From Pontitalea aquivivens (lineage in GTDB: Bacteria > Pseudomonadota > Alphaproteobacteria > Rhodobacterales > Rhodobacteraceae): a DNA stretch of 64,000 bases. A program made the position numbers and the translations under genes. Of this stretch, positions 24,132-33,291 are shown piece after piece. Positions within the stretch are counted from its first letter, which is position 1. The number at the start of each line of letters is the position of its first letter. The notes below the pieces were generated by a model, which was not told where the DNA came from, made no database searches, and saw only the letters and a list, made by a program, of their open reading frames with translations. Location: the NCBI RefSeq assembly GCF_046507575.1, contig NZ_JBKFEY010000001.1, positions 310,001-374,000 of the forward strand, given 5' to 3'.

Positions 24132-26003
24132 TCAGCCAAGCGGTTCGTCGGGCGCGGTCGCGTCGGGGGGCACGGCAAAGCGTTCCATCAGCGCGTTTTC
24201 CAGTTCGCGGTTCAGTTCACGCGTGCGGGCGATGTATTCGGGGTTTTCATCCAGCGGCACGCCGGGCTTCCATACCTCGGCCTGTTCACGCAGCGCGACC
24301 CGGTCCAGCTTGAAGAAGATCTTTTCCAGCTCTGCGGCCTCATATTCGGAAAGGCCTGCGTTTTCCAGCACATAGCGTGCCGCCCGCAGGCTGGAATCGA
24401 ACAGTTCGCGGATGATGTCATTGGCGCCGGCGCGGTACAGTTCGAAGACATGGCCACGGTCGCGGGCCCGGGCGATGATGTGCAGATCGGGGCGGATGCG
24501 GCGGGCATAGCTGACCAGGCGGGTCGTCGCGGTGCGATCGTCAAGGCAGACCACCAGCACCCGCGCCTTGGTGATGCCGGCGGCGGCCAGAAGCTCGGGG
24601 CGGGTGGGATCGCCGAAATAGCTTTTGACCCCGAACTTGCGCATCAGGTTGATCGTCTTCAGGTCATTGTCCAGAACCGTCGTGCGGAATCCTGACATTG
24701 ACACCATGCGGTTCACCACCTGCCCGAAGCGGCCGACCCCGGCAATGATGATCGGTTGCTGATCCTCGATCGTGTCGGCATCGGGGCCGGTGCCGGGACG
24801 CGCATGGCGCCGCGCCAGCACATCGTGCAGGATGAACAGCAGCGGCGTCAGCAGCATCGACAGCGCGATCACCACCAGCGTGGTCTGCGCCACAGCCTGC
24901 GGCAGGATGCGCTGCGCCACCGCGAAGGACACCAGCACAAACCCGAATTCCCCCGCCTGCGCCAGCCCCAGCGTGAACAGCCACTTGTCGCGCCCCTGAA
25001 GGCGGAACAGCCGCCCCAGCGGATAAAGGATCGCCGCCTTTACCGCGACCAGCCCCAGCACCAGCGCCAGGATCTGGACCGGCGCGCCGGTGATCACGGC
25101 AAAATCGATACCCGCGCCGACGGTGATGAAGAACAACCCCATCAGCAGGCCCTTGAACGGCTCGATATCGCTTTCCAGTTCGTGCTTGAATTCGCTGTCG
25201 GCCAGAACCACCCCGGCCAGGAAGGTGCCAAGCGCAGGCGACAGCCCCACCAGCAGCATCAGCGAGGCGATGCCCACCACGATGACCAGCGCCATCGCGG
25301 TGTTCACCTCGCGCAGTTTCGCGGCCTGGACATAACGAAACAGCGGGTGGATCAGATAGCGCCCGGCCAGGACGATCGCCGCCACCGCCCCCAGCGTGAT
25401 CAGCGTGACCCCCCAGGCGGGCAGCGAATCGATCAGATGCGCGGCCGGATTGGCATCGCCCTGTTCCGCCTTGGCCAGCGCCCGCGCACCCGGAAGCGCC
25501 AGCAGCGGCAGCAGCGCCAGCATCGGGATCACCGCGATGTCCTGCATCAGCAGCACCGAAAACGCCGACCGCCCCCCCGCCGTCTGCATCAGGCGCTTTT
25601 CGTTCAGCGTTTGCAGCACGATCGCGGTAGAGGACAGCGAAAAGATCATCCCCAGCGCCAGCGCCACCTGCCAGGTCTGGCCGAACAGCATGGCCAGCAC
25701 CGCCACCGCCGTCATGGTCAGCACCGTCTGCAACCCGCCCAGGCCCAGCAGCTTGTCGCGCATCGCCCAAAGCGCGCGCGGCTCCAGCTCCAGCCCGATC
25801 AGGAACAGCATCATCACCACGCCGAATTCGGCGAAATGCTGCAGGTCGTGCATTTCCGCCCCCACAAGCCCGAAGACCGGCCCGATCAGGATACCCGCGA
25901 TCAGATATCCCAGAACCGATCCCAGTCCCGCCCGCGTTGCCAGTGGCACCGCGACCACCATGGCAAACAGGAACAGCGTTGCCTGCAGCAGGAAACTTTC
26001 CAT
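24132..26003 (-). CDS. CPA2-family cation:proton antiporter (KefB/KefC type) with TrkA-N domain
   Basis: A 623-residue protein. Residues 1-400 form a CPA2 exchanger of about 12-13 helices (FLIGLELEPRALW, then GTFLAGVVLADSEFKHELESDIEPFKGLLMG, across the ion path). From about 415 a TrkA-N/RCK nucleotide-binding domain begins at IIIAGVGRFGQVVNRM. It likely exports potassium in exchange for protons under electrophile or pH stress. A charged helical C-terminal stretch ends the protein. No KefF/KefG partner flavoprotein is adjacent. Confidence 0.9.
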   Translation of the reverse strand: MESFLLQATLFLFAMVVAVPLATRAGLGSVLGYLIAGILIGPVFGLVGAEMHDLQHFAEFGVVMMLFLIGLELEPRALWAMRDKLLGLGGLQTVLTMTAVAVLAMLFGQTWQVALALGMIFSLSSTAIVLQTLNEKRLMQTAGGRSAFSVLLMQDIAVIPMLALLPLLALPGARALAKAEQGDANPAAHLIDSLPAWGVTLITLGAVAAIVLAGRYLIHPLFRYVQAAKLREVNTAMALVIVVGIASLMLLVGLSPALGTFLAGVVLADSEFKHELESDIEPFKGLLMGLFFITVGAGIDFAVITGAPVQILALVLGLVAVKAAILYPLGRLFRLQGRDKWLFTLGLAQAGEFGFVLVSFAVAQRILPQAVAQTTLVVIALSMLLTPLLFILHDVLARRHARPGTGPDADTIEDQQPIIIAGVGRFGQVVNRMVSMSGFRTTVLDNDLKTINLMRKFGVKSYFGDPTRPELLAAAGITKARVLVVCLDDRTATTRLVSYARRIRPDLHIIARARDRGHVFELYRAGANDIIRELFDSSLRAARYVLENAGLSEYEAAELEKIFFKLDRVALREQAEVWKPGVPLDENPEYIARTRELNRELENALMERFAVPPDATAPDEPLG

Positions 26004-26065
26004 CCGGTCTTATTCCGCCTCTTTCGTCCGGCCAGCGGTGCGCGCGTCCTGCCGGCCCGGTGCCA

Positions 26066-28759
26066 TCAGCTGCCCTTCAGCAGTTCCAGAACGTAGTTGC
26101 GACCGTTCTTCTGATAGGTCAACTGGTTCGTTCCGATGGCGGTGACGCGGCCACCGTCCAGCCGGTCACCGATGCCGACCTTGACGAACTTGCCATTGGG
26201 CATCCGCACCAGCGCGCGGCGGTTCTTGGTGGCGCCGTAAAGCCCGATCAGGTTGATCTTGCCAAGGTTCAGCACATTGGCCTGGGTCGCCTGCTTCGCC
26301 ACCGAGGCGCTGGTGGGCAGTTTCAGCGCGGGCGATGTGACCTCGGGCTCGTCCAGCTCATCCGCTTCCTCGGGGGCGGTGGTGGCGGCGGCGCGCGGGG
26401 CTGGTGCGGGGGCGGGGGCGGCGACCGGGGTTGCCACGGCGGCGGCCACGGCGGCCTCGACCGCGGCGGTCTGGATGCTGGCTGCGGCCGCGGCTGCGGC
26501 GGCGATGCCCCGGGGACGGTCTGCGGGGCGGCGCGCAAGTGTCACCGCCTGCGGGCTGGCGGCGCGCAGGGCGGCCTCGGTCGCCTGTCGCGCGGCCAGC
26601 GCCTCGGCGGCGGCATTGGTGACGGTGGCCGGGCGCGCCCTTGGGGCCCGCGCAGCCAGGCGCGGATCGACCGGCGCGTCGGCGGGCAGGGCCGCGCCAT
26701 CCCCGGTCGTGGCGGGCGCTTCGGTGTCGGTTGTGGCCGCGGGGGGCGGCTGGACCGGGGCGCGGTTGGCAATGGCGGCGGGGCGGCCTTGCGGCTTGAA
26801 CCCGGCCAGTGCGGGATCGGCATAGGGTGCGGGCGGGGTTTCCGTGCCGGTCCCGGCGGGCGTCGCGGTGTCGGTTCCCGCTTCGGGGGCAAGCGCGGCG
26901 CGCAGGATCGACGCGGGCCGGGGGGCCGCGATTACGGGCGGGCGGCCCGCGAACAGCGTGAAGCCACCCGGCATCGCCACGCCCTGTGCGGTGGGGATGA
27001 TTTCGCCGCCGGGGCCAAGCCGGGCCAGCTGGCCGAAGGGGGCGGGCGTGGGCAACGGATCGGGCCGGGCATCCGGTGGGGGCGGCGTCAGCGCGGCCAG
27101 ATCGCCGTCCGTGTCGCTGAGTGGCCTGGGATTGGCGCTGGAGATCGCCGTCAGCCGCAGGGCGGGCTCGGGCGCGTCACGATCGCCCCAGACATCATCC
27201 GGCGTGCCCGCAGCCGCGGTGGCAACCGTTGCGGGGGCAACCGTTGCCGGTTCCGGGGCAAGGGGGGGTACGCCGGGCGCGCCGCGCCCCCCGGTCTCTG
27301 TCGCCGCGATGACCGGGACCGTTTCGTCCGTCGCCGCATCGGCAAGGCCCGTTTGCGCGGGGGGGGGCGCGGCGTTGGCCTGCGCTTCGGGTTGGGCAAG
27401 GCCGGGGTCGGCCGGGGGGGCGGGTGGCAGCCTGTCGGTCGCCGCGGCGATCGGGGTGGGCCCATCGGGGCGCGGGTCGCCCAGGAACATCGACCAGATC
27501 GCCACGATCAGCAGGAACAGCACCAGCCCCAGCGTCAGCATCAGCCCCAGGTGGCGGTTGCGCGCGGCGGGCGGGGCCGTGCGGCGCCCGCCAAAGACGG
27601 TGCGGTCCGATGTGGCGGACGGCGGGGCTGGCGGCATCTGGGCGGCCGGCCGGGGGGCGGCGGGGCGCGGGGTCTTGTCGGCGGCCGCCCCGGTCGCCGC
27701 GCGCGCGGCAGTGGTGACCAGACGCGGGGCGCTGGCGGGTTTCTCGGGGCGCAGGCTGGGCGCAGGTACGGGATCGGGCAGATCGATCGCGGGGGCAAGC
27801 ACGGCAGGGCTGCCCGCATCCTTGCGCAGGCGCGGCAAGGGGGCGTCGGCACCCGTGCCCATGGGCCGGGTTGCCGCGCCAAGACGCGGCGCGGCGGGGG
27901 CGGCGGTCCCGTCACCTTCTGGCGGGGGGCGGCGCGATGCGAAGGTGATCACCGGCGGGGCGACTGGTTCCGGCGGCTGTGGCGCGGATTCTGCTGGCGC
28001 GGATTCCGGCAGTGCAGGTTCTGGCGGTGCAGGTTCTGGCGGTGCGGTTTCGGGCAAGGCATCGTCGTGTGCGGCCGTGTGCGGCCCGATTGCCCCCATC
28101 GGTGCTGCGGTGTCCACCGGCGCGGGGGTCGCTTGCGGCGCTGGTTCCGGGGGGGCTGGCGTGGGATCGGGGCTGGCGGCCAGATCCACATCCGGTGCGG
28201 CAGGGGCGATCGGGGGCGCGGGCAGGCGGACGGGATCCTGATCGCGGTCCAGCCGCGCGCCTTCGGGCAGATGCTGCGCCGCGCCTGTGGTCAGGCCAAA
28301 GAACGGCTCGCCGCCGAACTGCCCCGGGTCGGGGCTTGCGACCAGGCACAGCGGGCAAAAACCATAGGTTTCGGCAAAGGCCTCGGCCTCGGCCAGGGTG
28401 TCGCGTGCGACGACGGCCACCTGCACCTCTTCGCCGGTGCCGGACCAGTCAAAGACCAGATCGGCCACGGCATAGGGCGTCATGCCTTCCAGCGCCTGCG
28501 CGATCCGGCTGCGGCGGCTGGCGGCATCGGGGCCGGGGGCATGAACCCGGGCATACAGGATCTGCGAGGCCGGAATGATCAGCTTGCTGGTCATCCCCTT
28601 GGGTTCCAGCGTCCGCGCGCGGGCCCGCAGCCGCGCCATCGCCGCCGTCAGGTCGGGATCGTCCAGCGAAACCGCGCCCACGGTGACCCAGCCCTGCCCG
28701 GCACGATGCAGCAGGTCGATTTCGTCATGGGCAAGATTTAGCGCAAAACTGGGTTTCAT
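26066..28759 (-). CDS. large Pro/Ala-rich membrane protein with GspL/PilM-like and GspC/PilP-like ends
   Basis: An 897-residue protein found in Rhodobacteraceae without firm function and sometimes mislabelled as a translation factor. Residues 1-160 resemble the cytoplasmic actin-like part of GspL/PilM (KLIIPASQILYARVHAP; ALEGMTPYAVADLVFDWSG). A Pro/Ala/Glu linker reaches a single membrane helix near 400-422 (HLGLMLTLGLVLFLLIVAIW). A second long low-complexity linker follows. The end (825-897; INLIGLYGATKNRRALVRMPNGKFVKVGIGDRL, split) resembles the GspC/PilP homology region. No secretin or pseudopilin genes are nearby. Domain calls are by eye and need profile tests. Confidence 0.65.
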   Translation of the reverse strand: MKPSFALNLAHDEIDLLHRAGQGWVTVGAVSLDDPDLTAAMARLRARARTLEPKGMTSKLIIPASQILYARVHAPGPDAASRRSRIAQALEGMTPYAVADLVFDWSGTGEEVQVAVVARDTLAEAEAFAETYGFCPLCLVASPDPGQFGGEPFFGLTTGAAQHLPEGARLDRDQDPVRLPAPPIAPAAPDVDLAASPDPTPAPPEPAPQATPAPVDTAAPMGAIGPHTAAHDDALPETAPPEPAPPEPALPESAPAESAPQPPEPVAPPVITFASRRPPPEGDGTAAPAAPRLGAATRPMGTGADAPLPRLRKDAGSPAVLAPAIDLPDPVPAPSLRPEKPASAPRLVTTAARAATGAAADKTPRPAAPRPAAQMPPAPPSATSDRTVFGGRRTAPPAARNRHLGLMLTLGLVLFLLIVAIWSMFLGDPRPDGPTPIAAATDRLPPAPPADPGLAQPEAQANAAPPPAQTGLADAATDETVPVIAATETGGRGAPGVPPLAPEPATVAPATVATAAAGTPDDVWGDRDAPEPALRLTAISSANPRPLSDTDGDLAALTPPPPDARPDPLPTPAPFGQLARLGPGGEIIPTAQGVAMPGGFTLFAGRPPVIAAPRPASILRAALAPEAGTDTATPAGTGTETPPAPYADPALAGFKPQGRPAAIANRAPVQPPPAATTDTEAPATTGDGAALPADAPVDPRLAARAPRARPATVTNAAAEALAARQATEAALRAASPQAVTLARRPADRPRGIAAAAAAAASIQTAAVEAAVAAAVATPVAAPAPAPAPRAAATTAPEEADELDEPEVTSPALKLPTSASVAKQATQANVLNLGKINLIGLYGATKNRRALVRMPNGKFVKVGIGDRLDGGRVTAIGTNQLTYQKNGRNYVLELLKGS
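28013..28042. repeat. 15-bp tandem duplication inside the Pro/Ala-rich gene
   Basis: Two perfect copies of TGCAGGTTCTGGCGG, with a degenerate third, encode a Pro-Glu-Pro-Ala-Pro type linker repeat. Confidence 0.8.
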
Positions 28760-28947
28760 ACCGGGGGTCTAGCACAAGCATCGGTGGCATCGAAGCGGCT
28801 GTGGCGCCTGGGCCCTTGGTAAAGCAGTTTTCCGCGCATGAAAAGCGCACAGGCCCCGGCCCCGCCCGCAAGCGTGTCACGCTGGCGTGAGTGGGCAGGG
28901 GGAATGGCCGGGGCCCGGGCGCGCAGGCCCCGGCCCCGCCCCGCCGG
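28760..28947. other. 188-bp spacer upstream of the Pro/Ala-rich gene
   Basis: No gene is supported. It holds a perfect TCACGC-TG-GCGTGA palindrome (28877-28890) and two direct copies of AGGCCCCGGCCCCGCC (28851 and 28925). The palindrome could be a regulator site or part of a metY terminator. Confidence 0.5.
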
Positions 28948-30231
28948 TCAGGCCGTGGCCTGGGCCAGCGCCTGATCCAGATCGGCGATGATGTCGCGGG
29001 CATCCTCGGTCCCGATCGACAGGCGCACCACATTGGGCGCGGCGCCTGCCGCCACCTGTTGTTCGGGCGTCAGCTGCCGATGCGTGGTCGAGGCCGAATG
29101 GATGATCAGCGACCGCGTATCGCCCAGGTTCGCCACATGGCTGAACAGCCTGAGGTTGTCGACCAGCTTCACGCAGGCTTCATACCCGCCCTTGACGCCG
29201 ACGGTGAACAGCGCGCCCGCCCCTTTCGGGCAGACGGTCGCCACCCGCCCATGCCAGGGCGAAGACGGCAGGCCCGCATAGGTCACGAATTCGACGCGCG
29301 GGTCACGTTCCAGCCATTCGGCCACGGCGCGGGCGTTCTGGACGTGGCGTTCCATGCGCAGCGACAGGGTTTCGATCCCCATCAAGGTGTAATGCGCGCC
29401 CTGCGGGTTCATCGTCATGCCCAGATCGCGCAGGCCCACGGCGATGGAATGGAAGGTAAAGGCCATCGGCCCCAGCGCCTCATGGAATTTCAGGCCGTGA
29501 TAGGCGGGCTCGGGGTCCGACAGGCTGGGGAACTTGCCCGAGGCGGACCAGTCGAACTTGCCCGAATCCACGATCGCGCCGCCGGTCACGGTGCCGTTGC
29601 CGGTCATGTATTTGGTCAGCGAATGCACCACCAGCGTCGCGCCTTGTTCGATCGGGCGGCACAGATAGGGGGTGGCCAGCGTGTTATCCACGATCAGCGG
29701 CAGGCCGACCTTGTCGGCGACCTTCGCCACCGCCGGCAGGTCGGTGATATAGCCCCCGGGGTTGGAAATCGATTCGCAAAAGATCGCGCGGGTATTGTCG
29801 TCCACCGCCGCCTCAAGGGCTGCCAGATCGTCGAAATCGACGAATTTCGCCGACCAGCCAAACCGCTTGATGGTCTGGCTGAACTGGGTGATCGTGCCGC
29901 CGTAAAGCCGGGTCGAGGCGACGATGTTGCAGCCCGGTCCCATCAGCGGGAACAGCGCCATGATCTGCGCGGCATGCCCCGAGGAACAGCAGACCGCGCC
30001 CGCGCCGCCTTCCAGCGCGGCCACGCGATTGGCCAGCGCGGCGACCGTGGGGTTGGTCAGGCGCGAATAGATGTAGCCCACCTCTTGCAGGTTGAACAGC
30101 CGCGCGGCGTGATCGGCGTCTTTGAATACATAGGCCGTGGTCTGGTAGACCGGCACCTGCCGCGCGCCGGTGGCGGGGTCGGGTTCGGCCCCGGCATGGA
30201 TCTGAAGGGTGTCGAAGGAATAGTCGGACAT
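28948..30231 (-). CDS. metY: O-acetylhomoserine aminocarboxypropyltransferase (MetY)
   Basis: A 427-residue PLP enzyme of the Cys/Met metabolism family that makes homocysteine from O-acetylhomoserine and sulfide. The PLP lysine is K207 in SLTKYMTGNGT. The opening (FDTLQIHAGAEPDPATGARQVPVYQTTAY, split) and GYIYSRLTNPT (52-62) are standard MetY features. The approximately 430-residue length fits MetY rather than the shorter MetB/MetC. I looked for a SAM-responsive leader in the 95 bp upstream and saw none. Confidence 0.93.
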   Translation of the reverse strand: MSDYSFDTLQIHAGAEPDPATGARQVPVYQTTAYVFKDADHAARLFNLQEVGYIYSRLTNPTVAALANRVAALEGGAGAVCCSSGHAAQIMALFPLMGPGCNIVASTRLYGGTITQFSQTIKRFGWSAKFVDFDDLAALEAAVDDNTRAIFCESISNPGGYITDLPAVAKVADKVGLPLIVDNTLATPYLCRPIEQGATLVVHSLTKYMTGNGTVTGGAIVDSGKFDWSASGKFPSLSDPEPAYHGLKFHEALGPMAFTFHSIAVGLRDLGMTMNPQGAHYTLMGIETLSLRMERHVQNARAVAEWLERDPRVEFVTYAGLPSSPWHGRVATVCPKGAGALFTVGVKGGYEACVKLVDNLRLFSHVANLGDTRSLIIHSASTTHRQLTPEQQVAAGAAPNVVRLSIGTEDARDIIADLDQALAQATA

Positions 30232-30326
30232 GGGCGGCTCCTGTCAAGAAATCGGGCGGAGCCTAGCGGCGCCCCGGGGGCGCTTCAAACATATTCGTTT
30301 CGCCGCATGTGGCAGGCGGGCGCGGC

Positions 30327-31313
30327 CTAGCGCAGCCAAAGCCCCTCGCGCCGGATCGCGTTGCGCAGGGCCTGTTCGCGCCGGGGCAGGTTGGCGCGGT
30401 CGAACATCGCGCGCAGGCGGCGTCCCTTGCCCTGATAGACCAGCTTGCGGATCGGCTGGTATCCCTTCAGCACCTTTTTCACCGGATTGGGCGCGCAGAC
30501 CTGTTCCAGCATCGCCACCACCGCATCGCTTTCGCGCGCATAAAGCAGCGGCAGCGCGCGCCAGTGGCAGCTGACATCGCCATCCAGCCCATCCAGCCCC
30601 GGCCCCGGCCGCCCGCCGCCCAGCGAATGGATCACCAGCGGCAGGGCGATCTGATCCAGCCAGGGGGTCAGGCTTTGGCAGGCCAGTTCATCGGGCGTGT
30701 CGTCGCGGATCGACAGGGCAAAGCGCAGGAACCGCGCGCCGAATTCGGCCGGATCGGCACCAAAGAACCAGCCCGCGTTGAAATAAAGATAGCGTTCCCA
30801 ATGCTCATCGGGATGCGACAGGTCCAGCGAACTTGCGAAATCCAGCCCGAAGCGGTTGTAAAGCGCGCCCCAGATGCCGCCATGGCCGGGACCGTAGAGC
30901 GGCGGTTCCGGCCAGGTGCCTTCGCGCCGCATCGAGGCCGCGGGACGGTTGAAATCGAAATCGACCGATGACAGCGGGCCGGTGAACAGGGTGTCGGTGT
31001 CGAAAAAGACGAAAGGTTCCCCCGCGGGCAGGGCGGACAGAACCTCGATCTTGTTGCCATGCGGATAGGACTGGCCGAAATGGTGCGCGTCAAAGGGCAG
31101 GATTTCCGCGCCGCAATCGTCCAGCAGCGCCCGCACTGGCCCCGAGATGCGGGTTTCGTCCTGCCACAGCGGGCCGGGCCGGGGTTCGGCCACGATCAGG
31201 CGGCCGGAAAAGTCGGGATTGCTGGCGCGCAGGGACAGGGCGAACAGCGCCGCCTCATATTCCAGCCGCCCGGCCTGGGCCACGCAGACCAGGTTGAATA
31301 CTTGTGCCGACAC
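30327..31313 (-). CDS. putative GT-A fold glycosyltransferase-like protein
   Basis: A 328-residue cytoplasmic protein. The N-terminal half starts like a nucleotide-sugar binding fold (FNLVCVAQAGRLEYEAALFA) and has a DxD-type motif at 105-110 (DTDTLF) preceded by FVFF, which is typical of GT-A glycosyltransferases. HWERYLYFNAGWFFG (about 172-186) recalls the NAG motif of family 8-like transferases. No polysaccharide genes are adjacent. The family is inferred from motifs only; substrate unknown. Confidence 0.55.
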   Translation of the reverse strand: MSAQVFNLVCVAQAGRLEYEAALFALSLRASNPDFSGRLIVAEPRPGPLWQDETRISGPVRALLDDCGAEILPFDAHHFGQSYPHGNKIEVLSALPAGEPFVFFDTDTLFTGPLSSVDFDFNRPAASMRREGTWPEPPLYGPGHGGIWGALYNRFGLDFASSLDLSHPDEHWERYLYFNAGWFFGADPAEFGARFLRFALSIRDDTPDELACQSLTPWLDQIALPLVIHSLGGGRPGPGLDGLDGDVSCHWRALPLLYARESDAVVAMLEQVCAPNPVKKVLKGYQPIRKLVYQGKGRRLRAMFDRANLPRREQALRNAIRREGLWLR

Positions 31314-31486
31314 CGATCATCCCCATTACACGAAACACCCCCCGCCGGGCCAGCGGCCTTGCGGGAACGGGCGCACCATACCGGGGCCGGGGGGCAAGCG
31401 GAAGCGTCAGGATTGGGCCGCGCCACGGGGGCGAAATGCCACGCCACAGGGCCGAAGCCCTTGAATAAACACCAACCTTGGGGAAA

Positions 31487-31570
31487 TGGTGGGCGACCCT
31501 GGAATCGAACCAGGCATGGGTCTCCCCGGCGGAGTTACAGTCCGCTGCCGCACCTTGCAGCACGTCGCCC
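31487..31570 (-). tRNA. tRNA-Tyr (anticodon GTA)
   Basis: On the minus strand, acceptor arms GGGCGAC (31564-31570 region) and GTCGCCC (31491-31497) pair, the anticodon loop reads CTGTAAC, and the T arm is CCTGG-TTCGATT-CCAGG. A long class II variable arm is present as expected for bacterial tRNA-Tyr, and the 3' CCA is encoded (31487-31489). The length with CCA is 84 nt. Confidence 0.95.
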
Positions 31571-31582
31571 GACGCTGGCGGG

Positions 31583-31611
31583 TGGATACCGAAGGGGTCG
31601 GGGGGCGTCAA
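31583..31611 (-). promoter_or_regulatory. sigma-70-like promoter of tRNA-Tyr
   Basis: On the minus strand, TTGACG (31611-31606) and TATCCA (31588-31583) are separated by exactly 17 bp, placing the transcript start about 6 nt before the mature tRNA end. Confidence 0.6.
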
Positions 31612-31691
31612 GCGGGAAAATGCCTTTGCCGCCGCTCTTGCCAAACTGCGACGCGCGGCGCAGGAAGGGGCGAACGGAAAAGGGACCTGCG

Positions 31692-32501
31692 ATGAAGAAA
31701 CCGGCCTGGGTGATCGACAAGGAACGCGCGCGCCGGGCGGCCGCGGCCGAAACGGTGTGGCTGTTCGGCCTGCATGCGGTACGCGATGCGCTGATGAACC
31801 CCGCGCGGGTCAAGCTGCGGCTGGTGCTGACGCGCAACGCCGCCGACAAGCTGGCCGATGCGATCGCGGCGGGCGGCCTTGCGCCCGAGATCGCCGATCC
31901 GCGCAAATTCGACAGCATCGTGCCGCTGTCGCCCGATTCAGTTCATCAGGGCGCCGCGCTGGAGGTCAAGCCACTGGCCTGGGGCAAGCTGGAAGAGGTC
32001 TGCCTGACCGGCGCGGGCGCGCCGCTGGTGGTGCTGCTGGACCGGGTGACCGACCCGCATAACGTCGGCGCCATCCTGCGATCGGCCGAGGTATTCGGTG
32101 CGCGCGCCGTGATCGCGCCCGCGCGCCATTCCGCGCCCGAAACCGGGGCGCTGGCGAAAACCGCCAGCGGGGCGCTGGAACGTCAGCCCTATCTGCGCGT
32201 GGGTAATCTGTCCGAGGCGATGGAGGCGCTGCGCGATATGGGCTATGTGCTGCTGGGCCTTGCGGGCGAGGCCGATGTGACGCTGGACCAGGGGCTGGCG
32301 CAGGCGGGCACCCGGCCCGTGGGTCTTGTGCTGGGGGCCGAGGGACCGGGCCTGCGCGAAAAGACGCGCGACACCTGCGATGCGCTGGTGCGGATCCCCT
32401 TCGGGGGCGGCTTTGGGTCGCTGAACGTGTCCAATGCCGCGGCGGTGGCGCTTTATGCGGCAACCGCGCGTCCCGGTGGCACGGGCCCCAAGGCGGGCTG
32501 A
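31692..32501 (+). CDS. rlmB: TrmH/RlmB-family 23S rRNA 2'-O-methyltransferase
   Basis: A 269-residue SPOUT methyltransferase. An N-terminal substrate-binding domain (WLFGLHAVRDALMNPARVK) precedes the three knot motifs: NVGAILRSAEVFGA, GLVLGAEGPGL and IPFGGGFGSLNVSNAAAVALY (split). RlmB methylates G2251 in 23S rRNA, though TrmH-like relatives modify other sites. The start follows AAAAGGGACC. It is divergent from tRNA-Tyr. Confidence 0.88.
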   Translation: MKKPAWVIDKERARRAAAAETVWLFGLHAVRDALMNPARVKLRLVLTRNAADKLADAIAAGGLAPEIADPRKFDSIVPLSPDSVHQGAALEVKPLAWGKLEEVCLTGAGAPLVVLLDRVTDPHNVGAILRSAEVFGARAVIAPARHSAPETGALAKTASGALERQPYLRVGNLSEAMEALRDMGYVLLGLAGEADVTLDQGLAQAGTRPVGLVLGAEGPGLREKTRDTCDALVRIPFGGGFGSLNVSNAAAVALYAATARPGGTGPKAG

Positions 32502-32624
32502 GGTCACAACTGCGCCAGCCGGGCCGGGGCGCACTGGTCCGGGGGCTGCCTTTCTGGCAGGATCAGGGCTGGCACGACACAAGGTTCCCCAAAAGGTTTC
32601 CCACGAAAGGCTTCCCCCTGCGTC

Positions 32625-33065
32625 ATGGCTGTGCGTTTCCTGGCCCCCATTGCGATCCTGCTGGTCGCGGCGCTGCCGCTGGCCGCCGATCCGCCGCCGC
32701 CCGCCCATGCCAATTGGGCGCTGGCGGGCCATGATGCGGTGGCCATCGCGCGCGATGGCGCGGCGCAGGCGGGGCGGGCCGATCAGGCGCTGAAATGGCG
32801 CGGCCAGGTCTGGCTGTTCACCACGCCCGAAAACCGCGCCGCCTTTGAGGCCGATCCGGCCCGTTTCGCCCCCCGCTTTCGCGGTTATTGCGTGATGGCC
32901 CTGGCCGAGGAGGAACTGGCCCCCGGATCGCCCGGCGTCTTCGTTCTGCATCAGGGGCGGCTGTATCTGATGCGATCGGCGCAGGCGCGGGCGCGTTTTC
33001 TGGCCGATCCCGATGGCTGGATTTCCCGCGCCGAGGCCGGCTGGGCCGCGATCAGCGCGCGCTGA
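32625..33065 (+). CDS. exported YHS-domain-like protein
   Basis: A 146-residue protein with a signal peptide (LAPIAILLVAALPLAADP). The body has the YHS-like pattern: GHDAVAIARDG, then WRGQVWLFTTPENRAAFEADPARFAPRFRGYC split at about 59-90, a fold often associated with metal binding. The classical Tyr-His-Ser triplet is not obvious. It probably acts in the periplasm; function unknown. Confidence 0.75.
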   Translation: MAVRFLAPIAILLVAALPLAADPPPPAHANWALAGHDAVAIARDGAAQAGRADQALKWRGQVWLFTTPENRAAFEADPARFAPRFRGYCVMALAEEELAPGSPGVFVLHQGRLYLMRSAQARARFLADPDGWISRAEAGWAAISAR

Positions 33066-33119
33066 CGCGCCTCACAAAGGCGCGAGCCTTGCGCGAGGGG
33101 GATGCAATCGCGCGCCCGC

Positions 33120-33226
33120 CTTCCTATCTTGAGGTACAGAGGCATGGCACCGGAACTGCCCTGCTTCCGTTCACTGTCCCTCGTTCCGCACTTATGCGCC
33201 CGGCCCTTGGCTCGGGCGCTTTTTTC
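33120..33226 (+). ncRNA. candidate small RNA or 3' UTR ending in a strong terminator
   Basis: A very good terminator, GCGCCCG (33196-33202) paired with CGGGCGC (33213-33219) plus seven T, lies 130 bp beyond the YHS gene stop with no reading frame before it. The preceding 75 nt are pyrimidine-rich and largely unstructured (CTTCCGTTCACTGTCCC). TATCTT (33125-33130) could be a -10 element but the -35 is poor. It may be an sRNA or simply a long 3' UTR. Confidence 0.35.
33196..33226 (+). terminator. strong rho-independent terminator
   Basis: A perfect 7-bp GCGCCCG/CGGGCGC stem with a 10-base loop is followed by TTTTTTT. It ends the transcript of the YHS gene or of a separate small RNA. Confidence 0.9.
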
Positions 33227-33291
33227 TGCAAGCCTTGATTGCCCGGCGCCACAGGCGCCCGGGCCAGGATACCCAGGCGAAGGACATGGCC

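Noticed and set aside
25937..28741. A 934-codon plus-strand frame over the Pro/Ala-rich gene
   Set aside because: Glycine-rich complement of the Pro/Ala codons; no start signal. The minus-strand frame has a membrane helix and conserved ends.
26066..28759. Naming the Pro/Ala-rich protein a translation initiation factor
   Set aside because: No GTPase motifs are present; the label arises from low-complexity similarity to IF-2 linkers.
30232..30330. SAM riboswitch upstream of metY
   Set aside because: I checked the 95-bp spacer for SAM-II features (ATTTGA helix, conserved AAG) and found none.
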